Source of the DNA: JBEKHT01 sp049516595
Lineage (GTDB): Bacteria; Chloroflexota; Anaerolineae; Anaerolineales; RBG-16-64-43
Reading direction: 5' to 3'
Length of the DNA stretch: 64,000 bases
Assembly: GCA_049516595.1 (NCBI GenBank)
Contig: JBEKSY010000004.1
Location: 1-64,000 of the forward strand
The notes beneath the pieces are model-generated. The model saw only the letters and a list, made by a program, of their open reading frames with translations, did not search any database and was not told the origin of the DNA. Positions within the stretch are counted from its first letter, which is position 1. Every line of letters starts with the position of its first letter. A program made the position numbers and the translations under genes. Below are positions 25,534-33,729 of this stretch, one piece after another.

Positions 25534-27561
25534 TCACCGCCCACGAATGAGCCGCTGCAGATCGTTCTCCGCCAGGACAGGCACACCTAGCTCCTTCGCC
25601 TTGTTAAGCTTGGACCCGGGCGATTCCCCGCACAGCAGGTAGCTTGTCTCGCGGCTCACGCTGTCGGTGACCTTTCCCCCATTGGCTTCGATAAGCGCCT
25701 TGGCTTTTTCTCGAGACAGATCCGCCAGGGTGCCCGTGATCACGAAGCTCAGTCCCTTAAGCTTTCCGCTTGTCGTGGGCACCCTCTCCGAACGCGGCCA
25801 CACGCCAGCCCGCTTTAGTTTCTTCAGGACTTTCCTGTTTCCCGCGCGGCTGAGCCAATCCACGATGGCTTGGGCCGTGTTGGGTCCAATTCCCTCGATA
25901 CGCTCCAGATCCTCCGCGGTCGCAGACTGAAAGCGGTCCAGATCCCCGAAGGAGCGCGCCAAATCTCCGGCTACAACCTCCCCCACCCCGCGAATGCCCA
26001 GCGCCGCGATCATCCTGGAAAGGGGGCGAGCCCGCGAGGCGTTGATCGCCTCCAGCAGGTTGGAGGCCTTCTTCTCAGCGAAACCCTCGAGCGTGAGCAA
26101 GTCCTTCGTCTGCAGCCGGTACAAGTCCGCTAGATCCTTCACGCGCGAGGCCTGGACGAGCTGTTCGACGATCTTGATTCCCAGGCCCTCGATATCCATG
26201 GCACCTCGGGAGGCAAAGTGCTCAAGGTTACGAATGAGCTGTTCGGGGCAGGAGGCATTGACGCAATAGCAGGCGACCTCACCGGGGAGATGCTGGACCA
26301 GCTCACCGCAGGAGGGGCAGGCCCTGGGCGGCGAGTAGGCACGCTCAGACCCGGTGCGCGCAGCGGCGATGGGGCCAATCACATAAGGGATGACCTCCCC
26401 GGCTCGTTTCACCAGCACTCGGTCCCCAATGCGAATGTCCCGCTCGTGGATGAAGTCAAAATTGTGAAGAGTGGCCTTGCTTACCGTCACCCCCCCTACG
26501 GCGACCGGCTCGAGGATGGCGTAGGGCGTCAGCACCCCCGTGCGTCCCACATTCACCCCAATGTCCAGGAGCCGGGTCGAGACTTCGGTGGCCGGGAACT
26601 TGAAGGCAATGGATCCTCGCGGATCCTTGCCCACAAACCCCAGAGAGGTTGCGAGCGGCAGATCGTCCAGCTTGATGACCATCCCGTCTGCTTCAAACGG
26701 GAGCAGCTCTCGGCGATCCACCCAGGATTCACACGCCGCGATTGCCTCCTCCAGGTCATTGCAGCGCTCTGCATCGGAGGTAACGGGAAACCCGAAAGAT
26801 CTTAGCGTTTCGAGCGTTTGCCATTGCCCCGCAGGCGGCGGCATCCCTTCGAGGGCGACGATGGCATAGCAGAGCAGGTCGATCGGCCGGGAGGCAGTGA
26901 GACGGGCGTCCAACTGGCGGAGCGCACCCGAAGCCGCATTCCGTGGGTTGACATACGTTCGTTCGCCGTCCTGAGCCAGTTGCTCATTGAAGGTCTCGAA
27001 GTCCCTGATAGGGAAAAAGGCCTCCCCCCGCACAACCATTCGCACCGGAGGGTGAAGTCGGCTCTGGGGATCGACCGGGATGCGGAGCGGGACGGAGCGG
27101 ACGGTGCGCAGGTTGGGAGTGATATCCTCGCCCACCTCCCCATCGCCGCGTGTTGCTCCCAAGACGAAAGCCCCACGCTCGTAGCGCAGCACAACCGTCA
27201 ACCCGTCAATCTTGGGCTCCACAACGAAAGCGGAGGCCTCCACCCGCCGATCCAGACGCCGGATTCGGTCATACCAGGCATGCACGTCATCCGGTGAAAA
27301 GGCGTTGGCCAGGCTGAGAATCGGGGCCGGGTGCCGCACCCGCACGAACTTGTCAAGGACCTGGCCTCCGACACGCTGAGTGGGAGAGTCCGGGGTGAGG
27401 AGTTGGGGATACTTCTGCTCCAGGTCTCGAAGCTCGGCAAGTAGCCGATCGTATTCCGCATCCGAAACCACAGGAGAATCGAGCACGTGGTACCGGAAGT
27501 TGTGGTAGTTGATCTCGCGGCGAAGCTGGCCTGCGCGCCCGGAGGCCTGTTCGAGGTTCAT
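25534..27561 (-). CDS. ligA: NAD-dependent DNA ligase LigA
   Basis: 675 residues from the ATG at 27561. Seals nicks in replication and repair using NAD+. Domains in order: Ia NMN-binding helices (YHVLDSPVVSDAEYDRL), adenylation domain with the KxDG lysine motif EPKIDGL, OB fold (GDRVLVKRAGEVIPYV), four-Cys zinc finger (CPSC...C...C), helix-hairpin-helix array (ALGIRGVGEVVAGDLA) and C-terminal BRCT (LKGLSFVITGTLADLSREKA). The -10 TATAAT at 27568-27573 ends exactly 6 bases before the ATG, suggesting leaderless mRNA. Confidence 0.96.
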   Translation of the reverse strand: MNLEQASGRAGQLRREINYHNFRYHVLDSPVVSDAEYDRLLAELRDLEQKYPQLLTPDSPTQRVGGQVLDKFVRVRHPAPILSLANAFSPDDVHAWYDRIRRLDRRVEASAFVVEPKIDGLTVVLRYERGAFVLGATRGDGEVGEDITPNLRTVRSVPLRIPVDPQSRLHPPVRMVVRGEAFFPIRDFETFNEQLAQDGERTYVNPRNAASGALRQLDARLTASRPIDLLCYAIVALEGMPPPAGQWQTLETLRSFGFPVTSDAERCNDLEEAIAACESWVDRRELLPFEADGMVIKLDDLPLATSLGFVGKDPRGSIAFKFPATEVSTRLLDIGVNVGRTGVLTPYAILEPVAVGGVTVSKATLHNFDFIHERDIRIGDRVLVKRAGEVIPYVIGPIAAARTGSERAYSPPRACPSCGELVQHLPGEVACYCVNASCPEQLIRNLEHFASRGAMDIEGLGIKIVEQLVQASRVKDLADLYRLQTKDLLTLEGFAEKKASNLLEAINASRARPLSRMIAALGIRGVGEVVAGDLARSFGDLDRFQSATAEDLERIEGIGPNTAQAIVDWLSRAGNRKVLKKLKRAGVWPRSERVPTTSGKLKGLSFVITGTLADLSREKAKALIEANGGKVTDSVSRETSYLLCGESPGSKLNKAKELGVPVLAENDLQRLIRGR

Positions 27562-27567
27562 GGCGGC

Positions 27568-27573
27568 ATTATA
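27568..27573 (-). promoter_or_regulatory. ligA -10 box placing the start site on the ATG
   Basis: Minus-strand TATAAT at 27573-27568, then GCCGCC, then the ATG at 27561. With a normal -10 spacing the +1 base is the A of ATG. No strong -35 is visible. Confidence 0.6.
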
Positions 27574-28030
27574 CATAGTTGGATTTGCATCTGCCAGGAA
27601 TCAAGTTCGCTCCCCCCATGGAACCGTCCTCAGGCGCCTCTCGCGTTCCAGAACGCAGGTCTCGGCGTCCCTATGGCGTTGACCGTCAGGAGGGCCTCGA
27701 CAAGCGTGGGGATGGCTCGGTTTGCAGGGCGAAGAAGAGGACAGCCAGAGAGGAGGACCCTGGGCCTTCAACTCCAGCGACGGTCAACCCGGCCTAATCC
27801 TCGGGGAAAAGGTTGCGCTGGAACAGGAATTGCGATCCTGCAGGATGGGAGGCAGAACGAGCCATAGGGCTCGAATTGCAGGGGAGCAACCACAGGAGAT
27901 CGCCCGCCGCCCCCTCCCTGTCGCGGGTGCGCATCCCCTCCCCCTCCGGTATAATTGGAGCGCAAATTTAAGCGGACTAGCCTTCTCTTCTGTGCTGCGG
28001 CCCTTTCTCCTTGGCCGGGAAAGAGCAAGA
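27574..28030. other. Divergent intergenic region between ligA and the ABC importer
   Basis: About 460 bases. Holds the ligA promoter at its left edge and a TATAAT at 27950-27955 upstream of the ABC substrate-binding gene (75 bases before its ATG). No gene is evident; a long frame starting at 27722 is only the upstream readthrough of the binding-protein gene. Confidence 0.5.
27950..27955 (+). promoter_or_regulatory. -10 box of the ABC importer operon
   Basis: TATAAT, 75 bases before the ATG at 28031. The -35 region is not consensus. Confidence 0.5.
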
Positions 28031-29086
28031 ATGTTGCGTCGAATGTCCCCATCCATCCTCCGCGGCGCCTCTTGCGTGCTTGGATTGGTCCTGCTGGCGG
28101 GTTGCGGCCTGCTATCCTCCGGGAAGCCGACCCCCGTCCCGACGGTTCCCCTGCGGGTAGGCTACTTTCCCAACCTAACCCACAGCCAAGCTGTCATCGG
28201 TATCTCCCGCGGCGACTTCGCCCAGGCCCTGCCCACCGGGGTCGTCCTCCAGCCCAAGGTATTCAACGCCGGCCCGGACGAGATCGAGGCCATGTTTGCC
28301 AACCAAATCGACCTTGCCTATATCGGCCCCAGCCCGGCAATCAACGGTTTCTTGAAGAGCAGTGGCCAAGCCCTCCACATCATAGCGGGGGCAACCAGCG
28401 GCGGGGCCGCCCTGGTTGTCCGCCCGGCCGCCAATATCCACACCCCCCAAGACCTTTCGGGAAAGCGCATTGCCACCCCCCAGCTTGGAAATACACAAGA
28501 CGTCGCCCTTCGCTCCTACCTCGACCAGCATGGGCTGAAGCCAGCTGAAAAGGGAGGCACGGTCACGATTGTGCCGGTCAGCAACGCGGAAATCCTACAG
28601 CTCTTCCGCCTGGGGCAGATTGACGGGGCCTGGGTCCCGGAGCCCTGGGCCAGCCGCCTGGTCGTGGAGGGTGGCGGAAGTGTGTTCTTGGATGAACGCG
28701 ACCTCTGGCCCAACGGCCAGTTCTCCACCGCCGTGGTGATCGTCACCTCCTCCTTCCTGCGTGACCATCCTCAGGTGGTCAAGGCGTGGCTTGAGGTCCA
28801 CGTCTCGCTCACGCTTTGGGAGCGGGCCCACCCCGACCAAGCCAAGGCCATGGCCAATCAAGCGATCGGGCGTCTGACCAACCAGATCCTCAGCCCTGAG
28901 GTTCTCGACCAGGCCTGGAACCGGATGGATGTCACTTATGACCCTCTCAGCGGCACCCTTCTGAGCCAAGCCCAAGCCGCGCAACGAGCCGGCTTTCTCC
29001 AGGCCCCTTTTGACCTCTCCGGCTTGACGGACCTTTCCTTGCTCAACCAGGTCTTGACAGCCAATCATCTTTCTCCGGTCCCGTGA
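28031..29086 (+). CDS. ABC importer substrate-binding lipoprotein (NitT/TauT/SsuA type)
   Basis: 351 residues. The N-terminus is a lipoprotein signal: basic MLRRMS, hydrophobic core VLGLVLLAG, lipobox LAGC with Cys at about residue 22. The mature part is a two-lobed periplasmic-binding fold of the nitrate/sulfonate/taurine family, with VGYFPNLTHSQAVIG at the start, IDLAYIGPSPAIN, LSGKRIATPQLGNTQDVALR, and DGAWVPEPWAS. This class delivers nitrate, sulfonates, taurine, bicarbonate or pyrimidine precursors to the permease; the residue set does not decide which. ATPase and permease genes follow immediately. Confidence 0.88.
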   Translation: MLRRMSPSILRGASCVLGLVLLAGCGLLSSGKPTPVPTVPLRVGYFPNLTHSQAVIGISRGDFAQALPTGVVLQPKVFNAGPDEIEAMFANQIDLAYIGPSPAINGFLKSSGQALHIIAGATSGGAALVVRPAANIHTPQDLSGKRIATPQLGNTQDVALRSYLDQHGLKPAEKGGTVTIVPVSNAEILQLFRLGQIDGAWVPEPWASRLVVEGGGSVFLDERDLWPNGQFSTAVVIVTSSFLRDHPQVVKAWLEVHVSLTLWERAHPDQAKAMANQAIGRLTNQILSPEVLDQAWNRMDVTYDPLSGTLLSQAQAAQRAGFLQAPFDLSGLTDLSLLNQVLTANHLSPVP

Positions 29087-29102
29087 GGCTTCCCTGCAAC
29101 CC

Positions 29103-29909
29103 ATGATTCCCGATTCCCCTAAGCTCGAGGTGCGGCGAGTGGTCAAGTCCTTTCGCTCGCGGCGAGGGAGCCTGTTGGCCCTGGACGGAATGAGCTTCTC
29201 CGTGGCACCTGGAGAGATCGTGTGCCTGGTGGGCCCCTCCGGGTGCGGGAAGTCCACGCTCCTCAATATCCTCGCCGGGCTGGAGTTGGCAGATTCGGGA
29301 GAAATCCTCGTGGACCGGGCCCCGATCCAAGGCCCGGGCCGGGATCGAGCCCTGGTCTTCCAAGAAGCGGCCCTGTTCCCTTGGCTCAGCGTCCAGGACA
29401 ATGTCGCCTTCGGGCTGAAAGCGGTCGGAGCGGACAAGATGAAAAGGGAGGGGAGAGTCGCCCAGTATTTGCGCTTGGTCGGCCTGGCCGGGTTTGAGAA
29501 GGCGTATGTTCACGAGCTCTCGGGAGGTATGAAACAACGTGTGGCCCTCGCGAGGGCCTTGGCCATTGACCCCGATGTGCTCCTTATGGATGAGCCCTTT
29601 GCCTCGCTCGATGCCCAGTCGAGGGACCGGATGCACGACGAACTCCAATCGATCTGGGCTCAGACCGGAAAAACCATCGTGTTCGTCACCCACAACGTGC
29701 GCGAGGCCCTGGTCTTGGGGGATCGGGTCCTGGCAATGTGCGCTCGACCCGGAAAGGTCAAGCGGGAGTTTCACTTCTCGCTTGCCCGGCCACGCCACAT
29801 GGAGGATCACACTTTGGTGGATGCGGCGCGAGAAGTACTGGCAGAATTGCAGGAAGAGGTAACCAAGGCAATGCAGGAGGAGGTAGAGCATGAGAGACCG
29901 GGTCACTAG
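29103..29909 (+). CDS. ABC importer ATPase (TauB/SsuB/NrtD type)
   Basis: 268 residues. All nucleotide-binding motifs are intact: Walker A GPSGCGKST, Q-loop VFQEAALFPWL, signature LSGGMKQRVALARAL, Walker B VLLMDEPFASLD, and switch His in VFVTHNV. The Q-loop form with FPWL is common in NitT/TauT ATPases. It starts 17 bases after the binding protein gene and overlaps the permease gene by 20 bases, which indicates one transcript. Energises uptake at the inner face of the membrane. Confidence 0.93.
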   Translation: MIPDSPKLEVRRVVKSFRSRRGSLLALDGMSFSVAPGEIVCLVGPSGCGKSTLLNILAGLELADSGEILVDRAPIQGPGRDRALVFQEAALFPWLSVQDNVAFGLKAVGADKMKREGRVAQYLRLVGLAGFEKAYVHELSGGMKQRVALARALAIDPDVLLMDEPFASLDAQSRDRMHDELQSIWAQTGKTIVFVTHNVREALVLGDRVLAMCARPGKVKREFHFSLARPRHMEDHTLVDAAREVLAELQEEVTKAMQEEVEHERPGH

Positions 29910-30651
29910 GGCAGGCTTTCTCGTCCTATTGCTAGCGGTCTGGGAGGTCTTGTTCCTGCTGCACCTCTGGCCTCCCTACATTTTCCCTTCTCCGCTCAGC
30001 GTGGCCCAATCCCTATGGGCTGGGTTCTCCGACGGGACCTTCCCCATCGGGGTCGGGGTCAGCCTGAGACGGATCGCTATCGGCTACGGCCTTTCGGTTA
30101 TCTTGGGTCTGCTGCTGGGCTTGCTGCTCGGTCGGGTCAAGCTGGTGGAGCAGGCCATCGGTCCCTTGATCCTCGGTCTCCAAGCCCTCCCCAGCATCTG
30201 TTGGCTTCCCCTCGCGATCTTGTGGTTCGGCCTTTCGGAGACGGCCATCCTTTTTGTGGTGGTCATGGGCGCGGTTCTTTCAATCACCCTGGCCACAGCG
30301 GACGGGGTGCGCAACACTCCCCCGCTCTACATCCGCGCCGCTCGAACTCTGGGCTCCAGGGGAGCCCGGTTGTACCGGGATGTGGTCTTTCCGGCGGCGC
30401 TGCCCGCCATCCTCTCTGGGATGAAGCTGGGGTGGTCCTTTGCGTGGCGCTCACTGATGGCCGGGGAACTGCTCTACGTGAGCCTCGGCCTGGGCCAGCT
30501 CCTGTCTCTCGGCCGGGAGCTGAATGACATGAGCCGGGTTCTGGCGGTTATGCTGGTCATTGTAGCCATTGGCCTGTCGGTTGACCGGCTGATCTTCAGG
30601 CCGGCAGAAGATCGGACGCGCGAACGCTGGGGATTGCAGTCCATCCCCTGA
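29890..30651 (+). CDS. ABC importer permease (TauC/SsuC type)
   Basis: 253 residues, about six transmembrane helices, BPD_transp_1 fold. The cytoplasmic EAA loop that contacts the ATPase is visible as AARTLGSRGARLYRDVVFPAALPAILSG (about 147-174) with the family's conserved P-A-I-L-S-G end. It overlaps the ATPase gene by 20 bases. Three genes, lipoprotein, ATPase and single permease, make a complete homodimeric-permease importer. Confidence 0.92.
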   Translation: MRDRVTRAGFLVLLLAVWEVLFLLHLWPPYIFPSPLSVAQSLWAGFSDGTFPIGVGVSLRRIAIGYGLSVILGLLLGLLLGRVKLVEQAIGPLILGLQALPSICWLPLAILWFGLSETAILFVVVMGAVLSITLATADGVRNTPPLYIRAARTLGSRGARLYRDVVFPAALPAILSGMKLGWSFAWRSLMAGELLYVSLGLGQLLSLGRELNDMSRVLAVMLVIVAIGLSVDRLIFRPAEDRTRERWGLQSIP

Positions 30652-30702
30652 CAGCCCGCGGCCGCCTCCCTCCCCGAACGTGGGGATCCACTCATGAAAG
30701 GC

Positions 30703-30728
30703 AAAAGGGGCAGGTTCTCCTGCCCCTT
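30703..30728 (-). terminator. Terminator between the importer operon and hpf
   Basis: Minus strand: AAGGGGCAGG-AGAA-CCTGCCCCTT followed by TTGCCTTT. It lies 21 bases after the hpf stop. The palindrome may also stop plus-strand transcription of the importer operon. Confidence 0.75.
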
Positions 30729-30749
30729 CGACGTTGGCCCTGGCTCGGT

Positions 30750-31313
30750 TCAGCGGAGCACAGGCTCGATGATCCCGTACGTTCCGTCCCGGCGACGGTA
30801 CAAGATGTTGACGTGCTCGGTTCGCACGTTCAGGAACACGAAAAAGCTCTCGTGCCCAATCAGCAGCATTTGTTCAATGGCCTCGGCCTCGTCCATCGGG
30901 ATCAGGTCAAATCGCTTGCGCCGAACAATTACGCCCTCGGCCGGGAGCCCCTCTTCAGAGGCGGTCTCGCCCGCCGCTTGGGCCATGCTCGTCCCATCGC
31001 CTCGCCCGCGGTAGTGCTTCCCCTTGTACCGTTCAAGACGGCGGGCCAGTTTGTCGAGGGCCGTGTCCACCGAGGCAAACATGTCATCCGAGCGCTCCTC
31101 GGCCCGCAGCAGAATGCTCGGTCCTCTGGCGGTCAGTTGGGCGACCTGGCGATCGGAAAAACTCCGCGCACTCCTCATGTAGGTCAGCTCGACGTTCACC
31201 TCCTGCAGGTTGTCGAGGTGACGATCCAGCTTGGCCACTTTCTTGCGAACATACTCCTCCAGCTGGGGTGTGACGTCCATGTCCTTGCCCTTCACCGTGA
31301 CGTCCAGGGTCAT
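30750..31313 (-). CDS. hpf: Ribosome hibernation-promoting factor, long form
   Basis: 187 residues from the ATG at 31313, which has GGAGG 5-9 bases upstream; a longer frame to 31388 is unlikely. The N-terminal S30AE domain (about 1-100: LDVTVKGKDMDVTPQLEEYV) binds near the decoding centre, and after a linker the C-terminal domain (about 128-187: VIVRRKRFDLIPMDEAEAIEQM) dimerises to join two 30S subunits into 100S ribosomes. This two-domain long form is the usual one outside gamma-proteobacteria. HflX, able to reverse such complexes, is also encoded in the window. Confidence 0.95.
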   Translation of the reverse strand: MTLDVTVKGKDMDVTPQLEEYVRKKVAKLDRHLDNLQEVNVELTYMRSARSFSDRQVAQLTARGPSILLRAEERSDDMFASVDTALDKLARRLERYKGKHYRGRGDGTSMAQAAGETASEEGLPAEGVIVRRKRFDLIPMDEAEAIEQMLLIGHESFFVFLNVRTEHVNILYRRRDGTYGIIEPVLR

Positions 31314-31704
31314 CAATCCTCCCTTCCCAGGTGTGATGCGGTCGGCCAGAACCCGACACCTGCGGCATGCATCCGCGGGAGAACCCAACCGGGTCCTTCG
31401 CGTTCAGGAGGTGCCCCGCAAGCGGGCACCCCGGTGGCCAATTCGATCAGGGCCGCCAGGACTCTCGAACTCCAATCCGGCGCATGCCGCCGACTTCTTC
31501 GGACCGACCCGAGCTCCGCTAGACCACGAAAGGATCTCGGCGAATAGGCCTTCCTGATTATACTCACGCCGATCATGGTTTCGCGATTCCTCCAAGAGGA
31601 GTTGACTCCCACCGATGGGAGCCTCAGGGGGCAACGGGCCCGGTCGGGTCCCAACCGGAATAGGCTGCCCAGCCCAGCCTTTCCGGTCCCCGCGAGACGA
31701 AGAA
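31314..31704. other. Gap between hpf and the tad operon terminator
   Basis: No gene seen. A hairpin GGTGCCCCGC-AA-GCGGGCACC with one bulged C (about 31410-31430) lies in the hpf leader. A stretch at 31455-31545 (minus strand) has tRNA-like pieces but does not fold as a tRNA. Confidence 0.4.
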
Positions 31705-31742
31705 GCCGGCCCGGGAAGACCGCTGAACTCTCCCGGACCGGC
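31705..31742 (-). terminator. Terminator of the tad assembly operon
   Basis: Minus strand: GCCGGTCCGGGA pairs with TCCCGGGCCGGC (12 bp with one U-G) around a 14-nt loop, then TTCTTC. It lies about 50 bases after the tadC stop. Confidence 0.6.
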
Positions 31743-31793
31743 AGCTCGAACCGGAGTAGCTTATCGGCAGGACGGCAAGCGATCTTGGGTCGC

Positions 31794-32741
31794 TCAGCCT
31801 CCCCGCATGATCGAACCCAGCTGCGACTGCATCAAGATCAAGCCCGCCGGGCCGAGCAGGATGATCAGGATCGATGGAAAGATCAGGAACACGAGCGGCA
31901 GCATCATTTTCACAGGGGCTTTGCGTGCCTGCTCCTCGGCGATCTGGCGCCGGCGGACACGCATCTGGTCCGACTGGATGCGCAGGACGCGGCCCATGCT
32001 CACCCCCAGCTGCTCCGACTGGATGACCGCGGCCACAAAGCTCGTCATTTCGGGCAGCCCGATGCGATCGGCCATATCGCGCAGGGCCTCGCGCCTCAGC
32101 TTGCCCAACCGGATTTCCTGAATGACCCGCCCAAAGGCAAGGCCCAGCTCATTCTCCCATTCCTCGTTCACCTTTCCCATGGCCGCATCAAAGCCAAGCC
32201 CGGCCTCCACGCAAATCGTCAGCAAGTCCAGCGCATCCGGCATGGCTTTCCGAACGTTGCCCTGGCGTCGGCTCACCCGGCTTTCCAGCCAGAGGCGAGG
32301 GAAGAAATAACCGATCACGACAAAAACGACGGTCAGCAGGAGGGTTCTGAACCAGTGCGGTGCTCCGGGAGCGATAAGGAACATAAGCAGCACCACCCCG
32401 CCAAAGCCGACAGCTCCTACAATCTGAAGGGCCCAGAAGATCGTCGGGTCCAGGCCGGCGGGGTTGCCTGCCATTTCCAGCTTCTCATGAATCATGGTCA
32501 AGTTGGCTTTGGGCGTGAACCGCATGACCATCTGCCCAAGATTCCGCAGGAATGGCAGGATGACACGCTCCTGGAAAGACTGCTGCATTTCTATCTCTTC
32601 CAGGGAGACCACCCGGTCGCGCGACACATATTCCTTGATCCGGTCCTGGAGGGGGTCACCGCGGTCGGGCAGTCGCAGACCGGCATACACCAGGCCCGCG
32701 GCGATTAGCAAGATGATCCCCAAGATGATGGCGGTAAGCAT
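31794..32741 (-). CDS. tadC: Tad pilus inner-membrane platform protein TadC
   Basis: 315 residues from the ATG at 32741. T2SS/GspF-family membrane protein: an N-terminal transmembrane helix (MLTAIILGIILLIAAG), a cytoplasmic section, two central helices near residues 100-145, the conserved cytoplasmic core with MPDALDLLTICVEAGLGFDAAM and a C-terminal hydrophobic segment (PLVFLIFPSILIILLGP). With TadB it forms the platform on which the CpaF ATPase drives pilin assembly or retraction. Last gene of the minus-strand tad operon, 4 bases after tadB. Confidence 0.9.
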   Translation of the reverse strand: MLTAIILGIILLIAAGLVYAGLRLPDRGDPLQDRIKEYVSRDRVVSLEEIEMQQSFQERVILPFLRNLGQMVMRFTPKANLTMIHEKLEMAGNPAGLDPTIFWALQIVGAVGFGGVVLLMFLIAPGAPHWFRTLLLTVVFVVIGYFFPRLWLESRVSRRQGNVRKAMPDALDLLTICVEAGLGFDAAMGKVNEEWENELGLAFGRVIQEIRLGKLRREALRDMADRIGLPEMTSFVAAVIQSEQLGVSMGRVLRIQSDQMRVRRRQIAEEQARKAPVKMMLPLVFLIFPSILIILLGPAGLILMQSQLGSIMRGG

Positions 32742-32745
32742 GGCG

Positions 32746-33705
32746 TCACACCTCGATCGAAGCGACCTTGCGCACGGCAAAGAATCCGGCCAGGATCATC
32801 GCCAGCCCAAGGAGGAGCATGGGGATTCCGCATAACCGGGTCGCCGGATCAAAGAAGGTCATGATGTACTTGCGGTTGATGAAATACAGGAACAGCATCA
32901 AGACGAAGGGGATGGCAGCCACCAGATAGCCGGTGAAGCGCTGCTGGGAGGTGAGCACGCGGATCTCCCCCTTGATGCGGATGCGCTCGCGAATCGTAAA
33001 AGAGATGGTGTCCAGGATCTCCGCCAGGTTGCCACCCACCTCACGCTGGACGTTCATGGCAGTCACCATCAGCTTGAGATCCGTGCTCTCCACGCGGCGC
33101 AACAAGCCCTCCAGCGCCGTTTCCAGAGGGACGCCCAACTGCATTTCCTGGACCACTCGGCGGATCTCCAGCGATATCGGGGCGGGCATTTCCTTGGCTA
33201 CCGCCTCCATAGCCTGCATCACCGAGTACCCGGCCCTCAGGCTGTTGACGGTCAAATTGATCATGTCCGGGAGCTGGGATTCGAACTGATGGAGCCGAGC
33301 TCCCTGCCGGGAGCCGACGTAGAACCCGGGGATGAACAGGCCGGCGATGACACCCAGGAACGCGAAGGGAATCGAACGGGTAAGGGCGCCGGCCACGATC
33401 CCAACCAGAACCCCAGATATTGCAATCAGGGCAACGTATTCAGCCGGCCGAAACTTGAGATCGGCCCGCGCCAAGTCGCGGCCGATCCGCGAAAAGAGCC
33501 CCGATTGAGAGAAACGTTGCTCCAGCAGGTCGCCCAGCGGGCTGGCTCGAACCGTGGGACCTTCTCCCCCCGCGGCGACCGCCGCCTCCGCATACTGGGT
33601 CAGCCGTTCCTCGACGACATCCTTCTGGCCTCCCAGCAGGAAGGCGGCCAAGACCAAGAGCACCGCCGCTCCCGCCAGGACTGCCGCCAACAGGGTCGCG
33701 CTCAT
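32746..33705 (-). CDS. tadB: Tad pilus inner-membrane platform protein TadB
   Basis: 319 residues, GspF-family, paralogous to TadC. N-terminal helix AGAAVLLVLAAFLLGG, central hydrophobic pair near 92-130, then the GspF core with LPDMINLTVNSLRAGYSVMQAMEAVAKEM and VGGNLAEILDTISFTIRERIR, and a C-terminal helix pair. It lies 24 bases after cpaF and 4 bases before tadC. Confidence 0.92.
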   Translation of the reverse strand: MSATLLAAVLAGAAVLLVLAAFLLGGQKDVVEERLTQYAEAAVAAGGEGPTVRASPLGDLLEQRFSQSGLFSRIGRDLARADLKFRPAEYVALIAISGVLVGIVAGALTRSIPFAFLGVIAGLFIPGFYVGSRQGARLHQFESQLPDMINLTVNSLRAGYSVMQAMEAVAKEMPAPISLEIRRVVQEMQLGVPLETALEGLLRRVESTDLKLMVTAMNVQREVGGNLAEILDTISFTIRERIRIKGEIRVLTSQQRFTGYLVAAIPFVLMLFLYFINRKYIMTFFDPATRLCGIPMLLLGLAMILAGFFAVRKVASIEV

Positions 33706-33729
33706 GGCGTCCGCTCCCTTCCCCCCACC

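Noticed and set aside
31440..31545. tRNA-like stretch on the minus strand upstream of hpf (D-arm-like GTGGTCTAGCGGA, T-loop-like GAGTTCGAGAG)
   Set aside because: No 7-bp acceptor pairing is found, the T-stem has mismatches, and the anticodon-loop position 33 is not U. It does not fold as a standard tRNA.
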